Positions 7,298-15,002 of a stretch of 64,000 nt of DNA are shown here, piece by piece; position 1 is the first letter of the stretch, and every line of letters begins with the position of its first letter. A program made the translations under genes and the position numbers. Under the pieces are notes generated by a model. It made no database searches. It saw only the letters and a list, made by a program, of their open reading frames with translations, and was not told the origin of the DNA. Origin of the DNA: RHKX01 sp964497825 (lineage in GTDB: Bacteria > Actinomycetota > Thermoleophilia > Solirubrobacterales > 70-9); the NCBI GenBank assembly GCA_964497825.1, contig CAZCFA010000003.1:1-64000 (forward strand). Direction: 5' to 3'.

Positions 7298-7825
7298 TCA
7301 CCCCAGCCGCGCCTGGTAGCCGCCGAGCACCGCCTCGGTGCCCCAGCTCGCCATCGAGCGCTCGGCAAGCAACGCCCCGATCTCCCAGCGGATCGCCGAC
7401 TCGAGCAGCTCGCCGCGGCGCAGGCAGGCTTCGAGGCGGTCGCCGACGCGGGCGGCGACCCGGGCCGGCAGGTCGATCTCGCCGCGGTCGCGGCGCCAGC
7501 TGCGGCAGGTCAGGGCGCGCAGGTAGTCGGCGTCGGCGGTCGACAGCGCCCGGGTGACGCGGCCCGCCGCGGCGGCGCGGTCGAGCAGGTCGCGGGCATG
7601 GGATACGCGCCGCCGGTGGAGCCGCTCGAGCAGCAGGCAGGCCTCGCAGAGCAGGGTCGCCGCGACGTCGAGCGGGACGCGGGCGTCGGCGGCGGCGAGC
7701 GCCAGCGAGTGCCGGGTCGCGATCCCGACCTCGGCCCGCTCGTAGGTCTCGCCCGGCCGTCGCGGCGCCGAGGGCAGCAGCGCGGCGCCGCCGGGATCCC
7801 TGCGGCCAACGTCGGCGGAAGTCAG
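7298..7825 (-). CDS. Hypothetical alpha-helical protein without a standard start codon
   Basis: The minus-strand frame ending in TGA at 7298-7300 is open beyond 7840 and reads like a real protein of 175-180 residues. It has 'RRPGETYERAEVGIATRHSL' near the N-terminus, 'LDVAATLLCEACLLLERLHR' and the ending 'ASWGTEAVLGGYQARLG'. It contains no ATG, GTG or TTG upstream of the last third. The best candidates are CTG at 7825 or ATT at 7840, so a rare start codon, or a sequencing or natural indel, must be considered. An AT-rich divergent promoter sits at 7838-7857. Function unknown; it is predominantly helical. Confidence 0.55.
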   Translation of the reverse strand: MTSADVGRRDPGGAALLPSAPRRPGETYERAEVGIATRHSLALAAADARVPLDVAATLLCEACLLLERLHRRRVSHARDLLDRAAAAGRVTRALSTADADYLRALTCRSWRRDRGEIDLPARVAARVGDRLEACLRRGELLESAIRWEIGALLAERSMASWGTEAVLGGYQARLG

Positions 7826-7837
7826 CGGGACGGGAGT

Positions 7838-7857
7838 AATCCGATATAAAATCGAAT
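7838..7857. promoter_or_regulatory. AT-rich divergent promoter; leaderless start for the plus-strand gene
   Basis: The only AT-rich patch in several kilobases is centred on TATAAAAT (7845-7852). Read as a -10 element, it places transcription start at about the A of the ATG at 7858, which has no room for a Shine-Dalgarno sequence, so the plus-strand mRNA is probably leaderless. Read on the other strand, TTATAT (7849-7844) could serve the minus-strand gene. Confidence 0.55.
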
Positions 7858-8214
7858 ATGGGTCGGACGGAAAAACCGCGCGGGGCGCGGCCGCTCGAGC
7901 TTCGCGACTGGCCGTTCGGCTCGCGCGGCCGGCGGCTGCTGCTCGAGGCGGTGCTGCTCGGCGACGAGCCCGAGGGCGGCTGGCGCAAGGTCGAGCTCGA
8001 GCGCGCCGCCGCGGTCGAGCGCGGCGGCGCCGATCGGCTGCTCGCCGGCGCCGGCTCGCTCGGGCTGCTGCGCTGGGACGGTCGCCGCTGGCGCCGCGCC
8101 GACCCGCCGCCGCCGCTCAGCGCGCCGCTGCGGGAGCTCGTCGCGCTCAGCCGCGAGCTGCCGGCGGCGCCGCCGGCGCCGCTGCGGCGCCGGCCCTACC
8201 GCCGGCGGCGCTGA
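7858..8214 (+). CDS. Small basic hypothetical protein, possible winged-helix
   Basis: A 118-residue, Arg- and Leu-rich protein (calculated to be strongly basic). The middle, 'LELRDWPFGSRGRRLLLEAVL' through 'GGADRLLAGAGSLGLLRWDG' (both quoted in part), resembles a small winged-helix DNA-binding fold, and the tail is Pro/Arg-rich. It shares a divergent promoter with the minus-strand gene at 7298-7825, an arrangement typical of a local regulator. The functional call is inference. Confidence 0.6.
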   Translation: MGRTEKPRGARPLELRDWPFGSRGRRLLLEAVLLGDEPEGGWRKVELERAAAVERGGADRLLAGAGSLGLLRWDGRRWRRADPPPPLSAPLRELVALSRELPAAPPAPLRRRPYRRRR

Positions 8215-8294
8215 GCGGAGGCCCGCTCACTGCCGGCGGCAGGCCGGATCGCAACCCCGTCCCCACTTCCCGCTAACGGTTTGCTAACGTGCCG

Positions 8295-8425
8295 CCACCT
8301 GCTGAGTTCCCCGCCCACATACCAGGCGGGGGAGCGGGGGACCCACGAGTTGGGGCGAGTCGCGGCCGCTGCCGCGTAGCGCAAGCTCTTCTGCGCGAGC
8401 CCGTCAGCTAACCCCGCAAGCGATC
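8295..8425 (+). ncRNA. Cyclic di-AMP riboswitch (ydaO/yuaA type)
   Basis: The leader contains the sequence core of the ydaO-yuaA class: 'CACCTGCTGAGTTCC' near the 5' end, 'GGCGGGGGAGCGGGGGACCC' then 'TTGGGGCGAGTC', and the 3' signature 'CCCGTCAGCTAACCCCGCAA' followed by GCG. In actinobacteria this class typically precedes rpf-like cell-wall hydrolase genes, as it does here. It is expected to reduce expression when c-di-AMP is high. The 3' boundary is about 18 bases from the start codon. Ends are approximate. Confidence 0.93.
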
Positions 8426-8442
8426 GAAAGAGCGGAGCTGAC

Positions 8443-8913
8443 TTGAACCCCAACCGATACCCCGCGACTGCCCGGACGGCGCTCGTCGCCCTGACCGCGC
8501 TGCTCGCCGGCCTGGTGCTCGCGCTCGGCGCCGGGGCGGCCACCGCGGGCACCGGCGGGATGGGCCCCGGCGCCGCCGGCGCCGGCAGCGGCGGCAAGGG
8601 GGCCGGGCACACCGGCAAGGGCAAGGGCAATCACCGGATGCCGCGCAAGTACCACCGGCTCTGGCATCGCGTTCCCCGCAAGGAGAAGCGCTGGGCCAGC
8701 GTCGTCGCCGAGTGCGAGTCCGGCAAGGACCCGAACCTGACCGCGCTCGGCGGCCGTTACCGCGGCGCCTTCATGTTCCTGCGCCGGACCTGGAGCCGGG
8801 CGCCGAAGAGCCCCGGCGGCGACCCGATCGACTACGCCTACAGGGTCCAGGCGGTGGTCGCGGTCGCGCTCAAGCGCCAGCTCGGCACCGGCCCCTGGCC
8901 GGTCTGCGGCTGA
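8443..8913 (+). CDS. Secreted Rpf-like transglycosylase
   Basis: The TTG start at 8443 follows GGAG at a spacing of five bases. The 156-residue protein begins with a long signal peptide (residues 1-36), then a Gly-rich linker with lysines (GAGHTGKGKGNH) and a transglycosylase-like Rpf domain: 'ASVVAECESGKDPNLTALGG' with the catalytic Glu in AECESG, 'YRGAFMFLRRTWSRA' and the terminal 'GTGPWPVCG' (all in part). The domain cleaves peptidoglycan glycan strands in growth or resuscitation from dormancy. Control by the upstream c-di-AMP riboswitch is expected. The next gene encodes a wall-building PBP. Confidence 0.9.
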   Translation: MNPNRYPATARTALVALTALLAGLVLALGAGAATAGTGGMGPGAAGAGSGGKGAGHTGKGKGNHRMPRKYHRLWHRVPRKEKRWASVVAECESGKDPNLTALGGRYRGAFMFLRRTWSRAPKSPGGDPIDYAYRVQAVVAVALKRQLGTGPWPVCG

Positions 8914-8985
8914 ACCGCCCCGCCCGCGCCGGCGCCAAGCGGCGGGCCCGGCCGTGGCCGGTCCCTAACATTGCCGGCCGCGGCC

Positions 8986-11079
8986 ATGTCCATGCGGGCT
9001 CGACAGCGGCGCCGGCGCAGCTCCGGCTCGATCGGCAGGAAGCTGATGCTGGTCCTCGCCGGGGTCTTCTCGGTGCTGCTGATGGCGGCGGGCGGCGTGA
9101 CGATCTGGGCGCTGAGCGTGATGGCCGACGCGCCCTCGATCAGCACCCAGAAGCCGCTCCACGACGGCGCCAACACTAAGGTCTACGCCGCCGACGGGTC
9201 GAGCCTCGGCTACGTCCAATCCGACATCCTCCGCACCCCGGTCAAGCTGAAGGAGATCCCGCTCGGGCTGCAGCAGGCGACGATCGCGATCGAGGACGAG
9301 AACTTCTACGAGCACGACGGCGTCGACTACGGGGCGATCGTCCGCGCCGCCGTCGCCAACGCCGAGGCCGGCGACGTCGAGCAGGGCGCCTCGACGATCA
9401 CCCAGCAGCTGGTCCGCAACCTCTACATCGCCGACCCCGAGGACACGGTCGAGCGCAAGCTCGAGGAGGCCGACATGGCGATGCAGTACGAGCGGAAGTA
9501 CAGCAAGGACCAGATCCTCAACCGCTACCTCAACACCGCCACCTACGGCACCACCGACGGCCGCTCGGCGGTCGGCGTCGAGGCCGCTTCGGAGGTGTTC
9601 TTCAACAAGCCCGTCAAGGAGATCGGGCTCAAGCAGGAGGCGCTGCTCGCCGGCCTGCCGCAGGCACCGACCGACTACAACCCGTTCATCAACCCGAAGG
9701 GCGCGACCCAGCGCCGCAACCAGGTGCTCGACGCGATGGCCGACCAGGGCTACATCACCGAGGCCAAGGCGGAGAAGGTCAAGGCGATCCCCGTCGACGA
9801 CTACCTCGACCGCGGCACCCGCTACGAGCAGCGCAAGCAGCAGTTCTTCTTCGACTTCGTCCAGGACGAGCTGATCGAGCGCTACGGCCTGCATACGGTG
9901 CGCCAGGGCGGGCTCAGGGTCTACACGACGCTGCAGCCCGACCTGCAGGCGGCGGCCGAGCGGGCGATCGCCAGCCACCCGATCACCTCCGCCGCCAACG
10001 CGCTCGTCTCGCTCGACAGCCACAGCGGCGAGATCCTCGCGATGGCCTCCTCGTCGAGCTACGACGCGAGCCAGTTCAACCTCGCCGCTCAGGGGACCCG
10101 CCAGCCCGGCTCCTCGTTCAAGCCGTTCGTGCTCGCGACCGCGATCGACCAGGGCATGGACCCCGACAGCACCTACTACAACGGCGCCTCGACGACGCTC
10201 TACCCGCCCGGTGCGCCGCCCTGGCAGGTCGCCAGCGACGGCTCCGGGCCGGCGAACCTGCGCGACGCGACGGCGCAGTCGATGAACGCCGTCTTCGCCG
10301 CGCTCGGCCTCGACGTCGGCCCCGAGAACTTCGATGACATGGCGCACAAGCTCGGGATCACGTCGGAGCTGCAGGGCGTTCCCGCCGAGGCGATCGGCGG
10401 CACCGCCTTCTGCTGCACCGTGCTCGAGATGGCCGACGCCTACGCGACCTTCTCCGACGGCGGCGTCCACCACGACCCGACCGCGATCGACCGCGTCGTC
10501 TTTCCCGACGGCCACGTCGACAAGCCCGACGACCCGAAGGGGGATCGGGTGATCAGCGACGGCGTCGCCTACGAGGTCGCCGACGTGATGAAGGGCCCGC
10601 TCGACAACGGGACCGCGGCCGGCTACGACATCAGCTGCCCGGCGGCGGGCAAGACCGGCACGACCGAGCAGCAGTCGGACGCCTGGTTCGTCGGCTACAC
10701 GCCCGAGGTGTCGACCGCCGTCTGGAGCGGCAACCCCGACGCGCGGGTCCCGCTGCCGGGCTACGGCGCCGACCTCTCGGCGCCGATCTGGCAGGACTAC
10801 ATGAACGCGGTGATCGATCGCGGCGGGCCGCTCGGCCGCTGCGACGAGTTCCCGAAGCCGCAGGACCCGGTCTCGCTGTCGCCGTTCACCGGCGGCGGCA
10901 CGGTCTCCTCGAAGGACTCCGACGAGACCGGCACCGACTCGACCGAGCCGCCGACCGGCCCGACCGGCGACGACGGGGCCGCGCCTGGCGCCGACGCCGA
11001 CGGCGACGGCTATCCCGACGATCAGTACGCGCCCGGCGCCGGCGCCCCGCCCGCCGACTCCCCCGGCCACGATAAGTAG
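8986..11079 (+). CDS. Class A penicillin-binding protein (transglycosylase/transpeptidase)
   Basis: Bifunctional PBP1A-type enzyme of 697 residues from the ATG at 8986. It has a basic cytosolic tail, one membrane anchor (about residues 20-45), a GT51 glycosyltransferase domain ('IEDENFYEHDGVD' with the catalytic Glu, 'GASTITQQLVRN') and a transpeptidase domain. The latter has 'SSFKPF' (SxxK nucleophile), 'SMN' (SxN) and 'KTGTT' (KTG). The last 70 residues are a disordered, acidic Asp/Gly/Pro tail common in actinobacterial PBPs. It polymerises and cross-links peptidoglycan at the outer membrane face. It lies just downstream of the Rpf-like gene. Confidence 0.95.
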   Translation: MSMRARQRRRRSSGSIGRKLMLVLAGVFSVLLMAAGGVTIWALSVMADAPSISTQKPLHDGANTKVYAADGSSLGYVQSDILRTPVKLKEIPLGLQQATIAIEDENFYEHDGVDYGAIVRAAVANAEAGDVEQGASTITQQLVRNLYIADPEDTVERKLEEADMAMQYERKYSKDQILNRYLNTATYGTTDGRSAVGVEAASEVFFNKPVKEIGLKQEALLAGLPQAPTDYNPFINPKGATQRRNQVLDAMADQGYITEAKAEKVKAIPVDDYLDRGTRYEQRKQQFFFDFVQDELIERYGLHTVRQGGLRVYTTLQPDLQAAAERAIASHPITSAANALVSLDSHSGEILAMASSSSYDASQFNLAAQGTRQPGSSFKPFVLATAIDQGMDPDSTYYNGASTTLYPPGAPPWQVASDGSGPANLRDATAQSMNAVFAALGLDVGPENFDDMAHKLGITSELQGVPAEAIGGTAFCCTVLEMADAYATFSDGGVHHDPTAIDRVVFPDGHVDKPDDPKGDRVISDGVAYEVADVMKGPLDNGTAAGYDISCPAAGKTGTTEQQSDAWFVGYTPEVSTAVWSGNPDARVPLPGYGADLSAPIWQDYMNAVIDRGGPLGRCDEFPKPQDPVSLSPFTGGGTVSSKDSDETGTDSTEPPTGPTGDDGAAPGADADGDGYPDDQYAPGAGAPPADSPGHDK

Positions 11080-11088
11080 CGCGCCCGC

Positions 11089-11113
11089 AACGCCCGGCTT
11101 TGCAGGCGTTTTT
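11089..11113 (+). terminator. Intrinsic terminator after the PBP gene
   Basis: AACGCC (11089-11094) pairs with GGCGTT (11105-11110) and is followed by TTT. It stands ten bases after the PBP stop codon and immediately before the helicase promoter. Confidence 0.6.
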
Positions 11114-11123
11114 GCCGGCGCGC

Positions 11124-11282
11124 TGCTAGGCTTCGCCCCGTCGGGCCGTCACGAGATGGTCCGAGAGGTTCGCTTCTCTCGCTGCGCAGGTGCGCTTTTC
11201 GGGGTTAGGGATCTCCCCGCAAACGACGCACATCCGGCCGCGGCGCCAGGCGCTGCGCGGCCGAGAACGGAGCAAGAAAACG
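11124..11282 (+). promoter_or_regulatory. Extended -10 promoter and multi-hairpin 5' leader of the DEAD-box gene
   Basis: TGCTAGGCT (11124-11132) is a good extended -10 element, giving a leader of about 145 bases. The leader can form consecutive hairpins: CGAGAG/CTCTCG (11162-11181), GCGC-AGGT-GCGC followed by TTTT (11084-style mini-terminator at 11184-11199), GGGG/CCCC (11201-11218) and a long GC stem around 11235-11262. GGAG at 11269-11272 region is the likely ribosome site. Long structured leaders are typical of autoregulated or cold-induced DEAD-box helicase mRNAs. Confidence 0.5.
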
Positions 11283-12515
11283 ATGAGTACGACCTTCGCC
11301 GACCTCGGCGTGTCGCCGGTCGTCGCCAAAGCGCTCGCGGAGCGCGGAATCGACGACCCCTTTCCCGTCCAGCGGCTCGTGATCGAGGACGTCCTCGACG
11401 GCCACGACGTCCTCGTCCAGTCGCCGACCGGCTCGGGCAAGACGCTGGCGTTCGCCGTGCCGCTCGTCGACCTCGTCGCCGCCGACGCCCGCCGCCCGGC
11501 GGCGCTGGTGCTGGCGCCGACCCGCGAGCTCGCCCGCCAGATCGTCGACGAGCTCGAGGCGATCGCCCGGGCGCGGGCGCTGAAGGTCGCCGTCGTCTAC
11601 GGCGGCGTCGGCATCCAGCCGCAGATCCGCTCGGCGCCGAAGGCGCACATCCTCGTCGCCACCCCGGGACGGCTCGAGGACCTGCTCGAGCGCCGGGCGC
11701 TGACGCTCGACCACGTCCGGACGCTCGTCCTCGACGAGGCCGACCGGATGCTCGACATGGGCTTCAAGCCCGCCGTCGACCGGATCGTCCGGCGGATCCC
11801 GCGCGACCGGCAGACGCTGCTGTTCTCGGCGACGCTCGAGGGCGAGGCCGGCGCGCTCGCCCGCTCCTACAGCCGCGACGCGCGCCGCCACACCAACGCG
11901 CCGAAGCGCGGCCCGCGGGCCCGGATCGAGCACCGCTTCATCCAGGCCCCGACGCAGGCGGCCAAGGTCGACCTGCTGGTCGACGAGCTCGGCGCTGAGG
12001 GGCTCGGACGGACGCTCGTCTTCGTCCGCACCAAGCGCGGCGCCGACCGGCTCGTCAAGAAGCTGCGGGCGCGCCGGGTCGAGGCGCTGGCGATGCACGG
12101 CGACAAGTCGCAGTCGCAGCGCCAGCGGGCGCTGGCCCGGTTCGAGGACGGCGACGTCGCCGTCCTCGTCGCCACCGACGTCGCCGCGCGCGGGATCGAC
12201 GTCCCCGACGTGACCCACGTGGTCAACTTCGACGCGCCCGGGGACGGCGACGCCTACACGCACCGCGTCGGCCGCACCGGCCGGGCCGGCAGGGGCGGTC
12301 AGGGGGTGACGCTGGTGCTCGGCGATCAGGCGCACGAGATGCGCGCCATCGCCGCCGCCCTCGGCCTGGCGAGCGAGTTCGATCGGCGCGAGGGCAAGCG
12401 GCACGGCCGCCGCGCCGGCGCCCGCAGCGACGGCGCCCGCAACCCCGGTCACCGCGGGGAGCAGGGCGGGGGCGGCCCGGCGCGGCCGCGCCGCAGGCGC
12501 CGCAGGCGCCGCTGA
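11283..12515 (+). CDS. DEAD-box ATP-dependent RNA helicase
   Basis: A 410-residue helicase with all core motifs in order: Q-motif region 'FPVQRL', I 'PTGSGKT', Ia 'PTRELAR', II 'DEADRMLDMGF', III 'SAT', IV 'LVFVRTKRGAD', V 'ATDVAARGIDVPDV' and VI 'HRVGRTGRAGRGG'. The C-terminal 60 residues are a disordered Arg/Gly-rich tail ending in a run of arginines, an RNA-binding extension as in RhlE-type proteins. The ATG at 11283 was chosen because the helicase core begins nine residues later and GGAG precedes it. It unwinds structured RNA, probably in ribosome assembly, mRNA decay or cold adaptation. Confidence 0.95.
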   Translation: MSTTFADLGVSPVVAKALAERGIDDPFPVQRLVIEDVLDGHDVLVQSPTGSGKTLAFAVPLVDLVAADARRPAALVLAPTRELARQIVDELEAIARARALKVAVVYGGVGIQPQIRSAPKAHILVATPGRLEDLLERRALTLDHVRTLVLDEADRMLDMGFKPAVDRIVRRIPRDRQTLLFSATLEGEAGALARSYSRDARRHTNAPKRGPRARIEHRFIQAPTQAAKVDLLVDELGAEGLGRTLVFVRTKRGADRLVKKLRARRVEALAMHGDKSQSQRQRALARFEDGDVAVLVATDVAARGIDVPDVTHVVNFDAPGDGDAYTHRVGRTGRAGRGGQGVTLVLGDQAHEMRAIAAALGLASEFDRREGKRHGRRAGARSDGARNPGHRGEQGGGGPARPRRRRRRRR

Positions 12516-12637
12516 GCCCGCCCGCCGCCTGATCGGATCGTCGGCTCGATCGGCGAGGCGATCCCCCTGGCGACGATCGCGCCCCGAGGACCGAACGCGC
12601 CTTGGCCGCACCCCGGCCGCTGCGCTGCCCGGCCCGT

Positions 12638-14518
12638 TCAGCCCGGTTCGTCGACGCGCGCGTAGCTGTTGCGGCCGACCCGCTCGACCGCGCCGACCAC
12701 GACCGCCTCCCGCAGCGCCTGGCGGAACACGCCCGGTCCCCAGAAGCGAGCGCCGACGAGCTCGGCGAGGCGCCGGCGGTCGGTTCGGCCGTGCTCGGCC
12801 AGCGCCCGTTCGATGATCTCGATCTCGTGCTCGAGGCTGAGCGGCGGCAGCGCCATCGATGTCGCCATCCCCGGTGAGCCCGAGATCCGGCCCGGCCCGG
12901 GCCGGTACCGCCGCCAGCCGGAGCGCTCGCGCAGGCGGTGCCGCTCGAGCCGCTCGGAGCGACCGCGGGCCCGCTCCGCATCGCGCTCCGCCGCGTCGCG
13001 GTCAGCGTCCCCCTCGCGGTCTGCCGAATCGGCCCCGCCGCCGTCTTCCCCGGCCTCCTCGCCGCCCTCCTCGGCCTCCTCCGCGGTCAGCGGCTTGGCG
13101 ATCGACTCGAGGTCCTGCTGCTCGGCCTTGACGCCAAAGGCGATCTCGGCCAGGCCACCGAGGACCATCGTCACGCATCCGATGTAGAAGCCGATCGCGA
13201 CCGTGCTCTCGCTCCCGGAGTCGATCAGGTGGCCGAACAGCAGCGGCCCGCTGATCCCTCCCGCGGCGGTGCCGATCGCGTAGAAGAAGGCGATCGCCAG
13301 GGCCCGGGTCTCCATCGGGAAGATCTCGCTGACCGTCAGGTAGGCGGAGCTCGCCCCCGACGAGGCGAGGAAGAAGGTGACGCCGATCAGCACCATGAAC
13401 GCCCACAGCGACAGGCCACCTGCCGCGAACAGCACGCCGGTGATCGCGATCATCAGCGCCGAGCCGAGGTAGGAGAAGGCGATCATCGGCTTGCGGCCGA
13501 CGGTGTCGAACAGGCGTCCGAGGGTGACCGGGCCGAGGAAGTTGCCGACCGCGAAGATCGCGAAGTAGTAGGGGACCTTCGCCGAGCCGACGTCGAAGTA
13601 CTTGCTGATCAGCGTGCCGAGGTCGAAGGTGACGGCGTTGTAGATGAACGCCTGGCCGATGAACAGCGCGAGGCCGAGCGTCGCCCGTCTCGGGTAGACC
13701 TGGAAGGCGGTTCGGGCGATCGTGCGGAACGGGATCCGCTCGCGCTGGCGGACCTCGAGCGAGTCGTCGGGTTCGTCGAGGTCCTCGCCGGTCTCCTCCT
13801 CGATCCCCCCCTCGATCTCGTCGACGATGCGCTCGGCCTCCTCCTCGCGCCCGTGGATGAACAGCCAGCGCGGGCTCTCGGGAACGTTGCGGCGGACGAG
13901 CAGGATCAGCGTCCCGAGCAGCAGTCCGGTGCCGAAGGCGAGGCGCCAGCCGAGGTCCTTGGCGAAGATGTCGGTGTCGAGGAACAGCAGCGCGATCAGC
14001 GCGCCCGCGGCGGCCCCGACCCAGTAGCTCCCGTTGATGATCAGATCGACCCGGCCGCGCACCCGGGCGGGGATCAGCTCGTCGATCGCGGAGTTGATCG
14101 CCGCGTACTCGCCCCCGATCCCGGCGCCGGTGATGAACCGCGCCAGGAAGAAGTACCAGGGGGCGAACGAGAACGCGGTCGCCGTCGTCGCCAGCAGGTA
14201 GATCCCGAGGCTGACCATGAACAGGCGCTTGCGGCCGAAGCGGTCGGTGAGCTGGCCGAAGAACAGCGCGCCCAGGCAGGCGCCGGCGACGTAGAAGGCG
14301 GCGGCGGTGCCGATCCCGCCCGCGGAGATCTCGATTCCGCTGCCCTTCTCGGTCAGCCGCCCGGCGACGCTGCCGACCAGCGTCACCTCGAGGCCGTCGA
14401 GGATCCAGACCGTGCCGAGGCCGATCACGACCAGCCAGTGGAACTTCGCCCACGGCAGCCGGTCGAGCCGCGCCGGGACCTTGGTCTCGATCGTTCCGGT
14501 CTGGACGGCTTCGCTCAT
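12638..14518 (-). CDS. MFS sugar-porter-like transporter with fused C-terminal winged-helix-like domain
   Basis: From the ATG at 14518 (behind GGAGGAGGCC) the protein has 626 residues. Residues 1-475 form a 12-helix MFS transporter with 'GQLTDRFGRKRLF' between helices 2 and 3, 'ESPRWLF' after helix 6 and 'GRLFDTVGRKP' in the second half, i.e. the sugar/metabolite-H+ symporter family. After a highly charged linker (Glu/Asp/Arg, about residues 480-550) comes a compact domain 'EIEIIERALAEHGRTDRRRL' through 'VVVGAVERVGRNSYARV' that looks like a winged helix. No stop or frameshift separates the parts. The substrate is unknown. Confidence 0.85.
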   Translation of the reverse strand: MSEAVQTGTIETKVPARLDRLPWAKFHWLVVIGLGTVWILDGLEVTLVGSVAGRLTEKGSGIEISAGGIGTAAAFYVAGACLGALFFGQLTDRFGRKRLFMVSLGIYLLATTATAFSFAPWYFFLARFITGAGIGGEYAAINSAIDELIPARVRGRVDLIINGSYWVGAAAGALIALLFLDTDIFAKDLGWRLAFGTGLLLGTLILLVRRNVPESPRWLFIHGREEEAERIVDEIEGGIEEETGEDLDEPDDSLEVRQRERIPFRTIARTAFQVYPRRATLGLALFIGQAFIYNAVTFDLGTLISKYFDVGSAKVPYYFAIFAVGNFLGPVTLGRLFDTVGRKPMIAFSYLGSALMIAITGVLFAAGGLSLWAFMVLIGVTFFLASSGASSAYLTVSEIFPMETRALAIAFFYAIGTAAGGISGPLLFGHLIDSGSESTVAIGFYIGCVTMVLGGLAEIAFGVKAEQQDLESIAKPLTAEEAEEGGEEAGEDGGGADSADREGDADRDAAERDAERARGRSERLERHRLRERSGWRRYRPGPGRISGSPGMATSMALPPLSLEHEIEIIERALAEHGRTDRRRLAELVGARFWGPGVFRQALREAVVVGAVERVGRNSYARVDEPG

Positions 14519-14687
14519 CGGGCCTCCTCCTGCATCGCCTTGGGAAATCCGTGGTCTCCCTGCCACGCGCGAGGCCGAATAAACGCTCGCGACCGGAACT
14601 GTCAGCGACCGGACCGCGGCACCGCATCCGCCGGCCGCGGGGCGCGAGCCGTTGTTTGCGAGGCTCGCTCGGGGGCATCCTCTGGGG

Positions 14688-14927
14688 ATGCTCAGCTGCC
14701 GGATAACCGGCCACCGCTACCGGTTCAGGAGCGAGGGGGCGACGATGCTGTGGAGCTGCGAGCGGGGCTGCGGCGCGGGCGGCGCCAAGACCTACCCCTC
14801 GGCGGCCGACGCGCGACGCTACGCCCGGGCGCTCGATCGCGAGGACCGCGACGAGATCGGCCGCCGGGCGCCGCTGCTGGGGATGTTTCCGCTGCGCATC
14901 TGGCGCCGCCTCAACCAGCGCGACTAG
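14688..14927 (+). CDS. Small Cys-containing hypothetical protein
   Basis: The ATG at 14688 (MLSCRITGHRYRF) gives 79 residues; the ORF to 14652 adds a non-conserved head. Three cysteines in 'C..TGH' and 'SCERGCG' suggest a small zinc-binding knuckle, followed by a helical part 'SAADARRYARALDREDRDEI' and a basic 'LGMFPLRIWRRLNQ' end. The composition is that of a genuine small protein. Function unknown. Confidence 0.65.
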   Translation: MLSCRITGHRYRFRSEGATMLWSCERGCGAGGAKTYPSAADARRYARALDREDRDEIGRRAPLLGMFPLRIWRRLNQRD

Positions 14928-15002
14928 CGGGTCGGCGCCTCCGATACCCAAACGATCGCGGGATCACGGGCGCGGGCTCAGGCCCGCACGCCGGCGCTCC
15001 GC

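Noticed and set aside
8965..11070. Minus-strand frame of 701 residues opposite the PBP gene
   Set aside because: Mirror frame of a well-supported PBP; Val/Arg/Gly/Asp-only composition.
14941..15002. Possible tRNA-like or regulatory hairpin between the convergent genes
   Set aside because: Only a GCGGGC-TCAG-GCCCGC-type stem is seen; it is too short for a tRNA, lacks a T-run and may be just a bidirectional termination hairpin.
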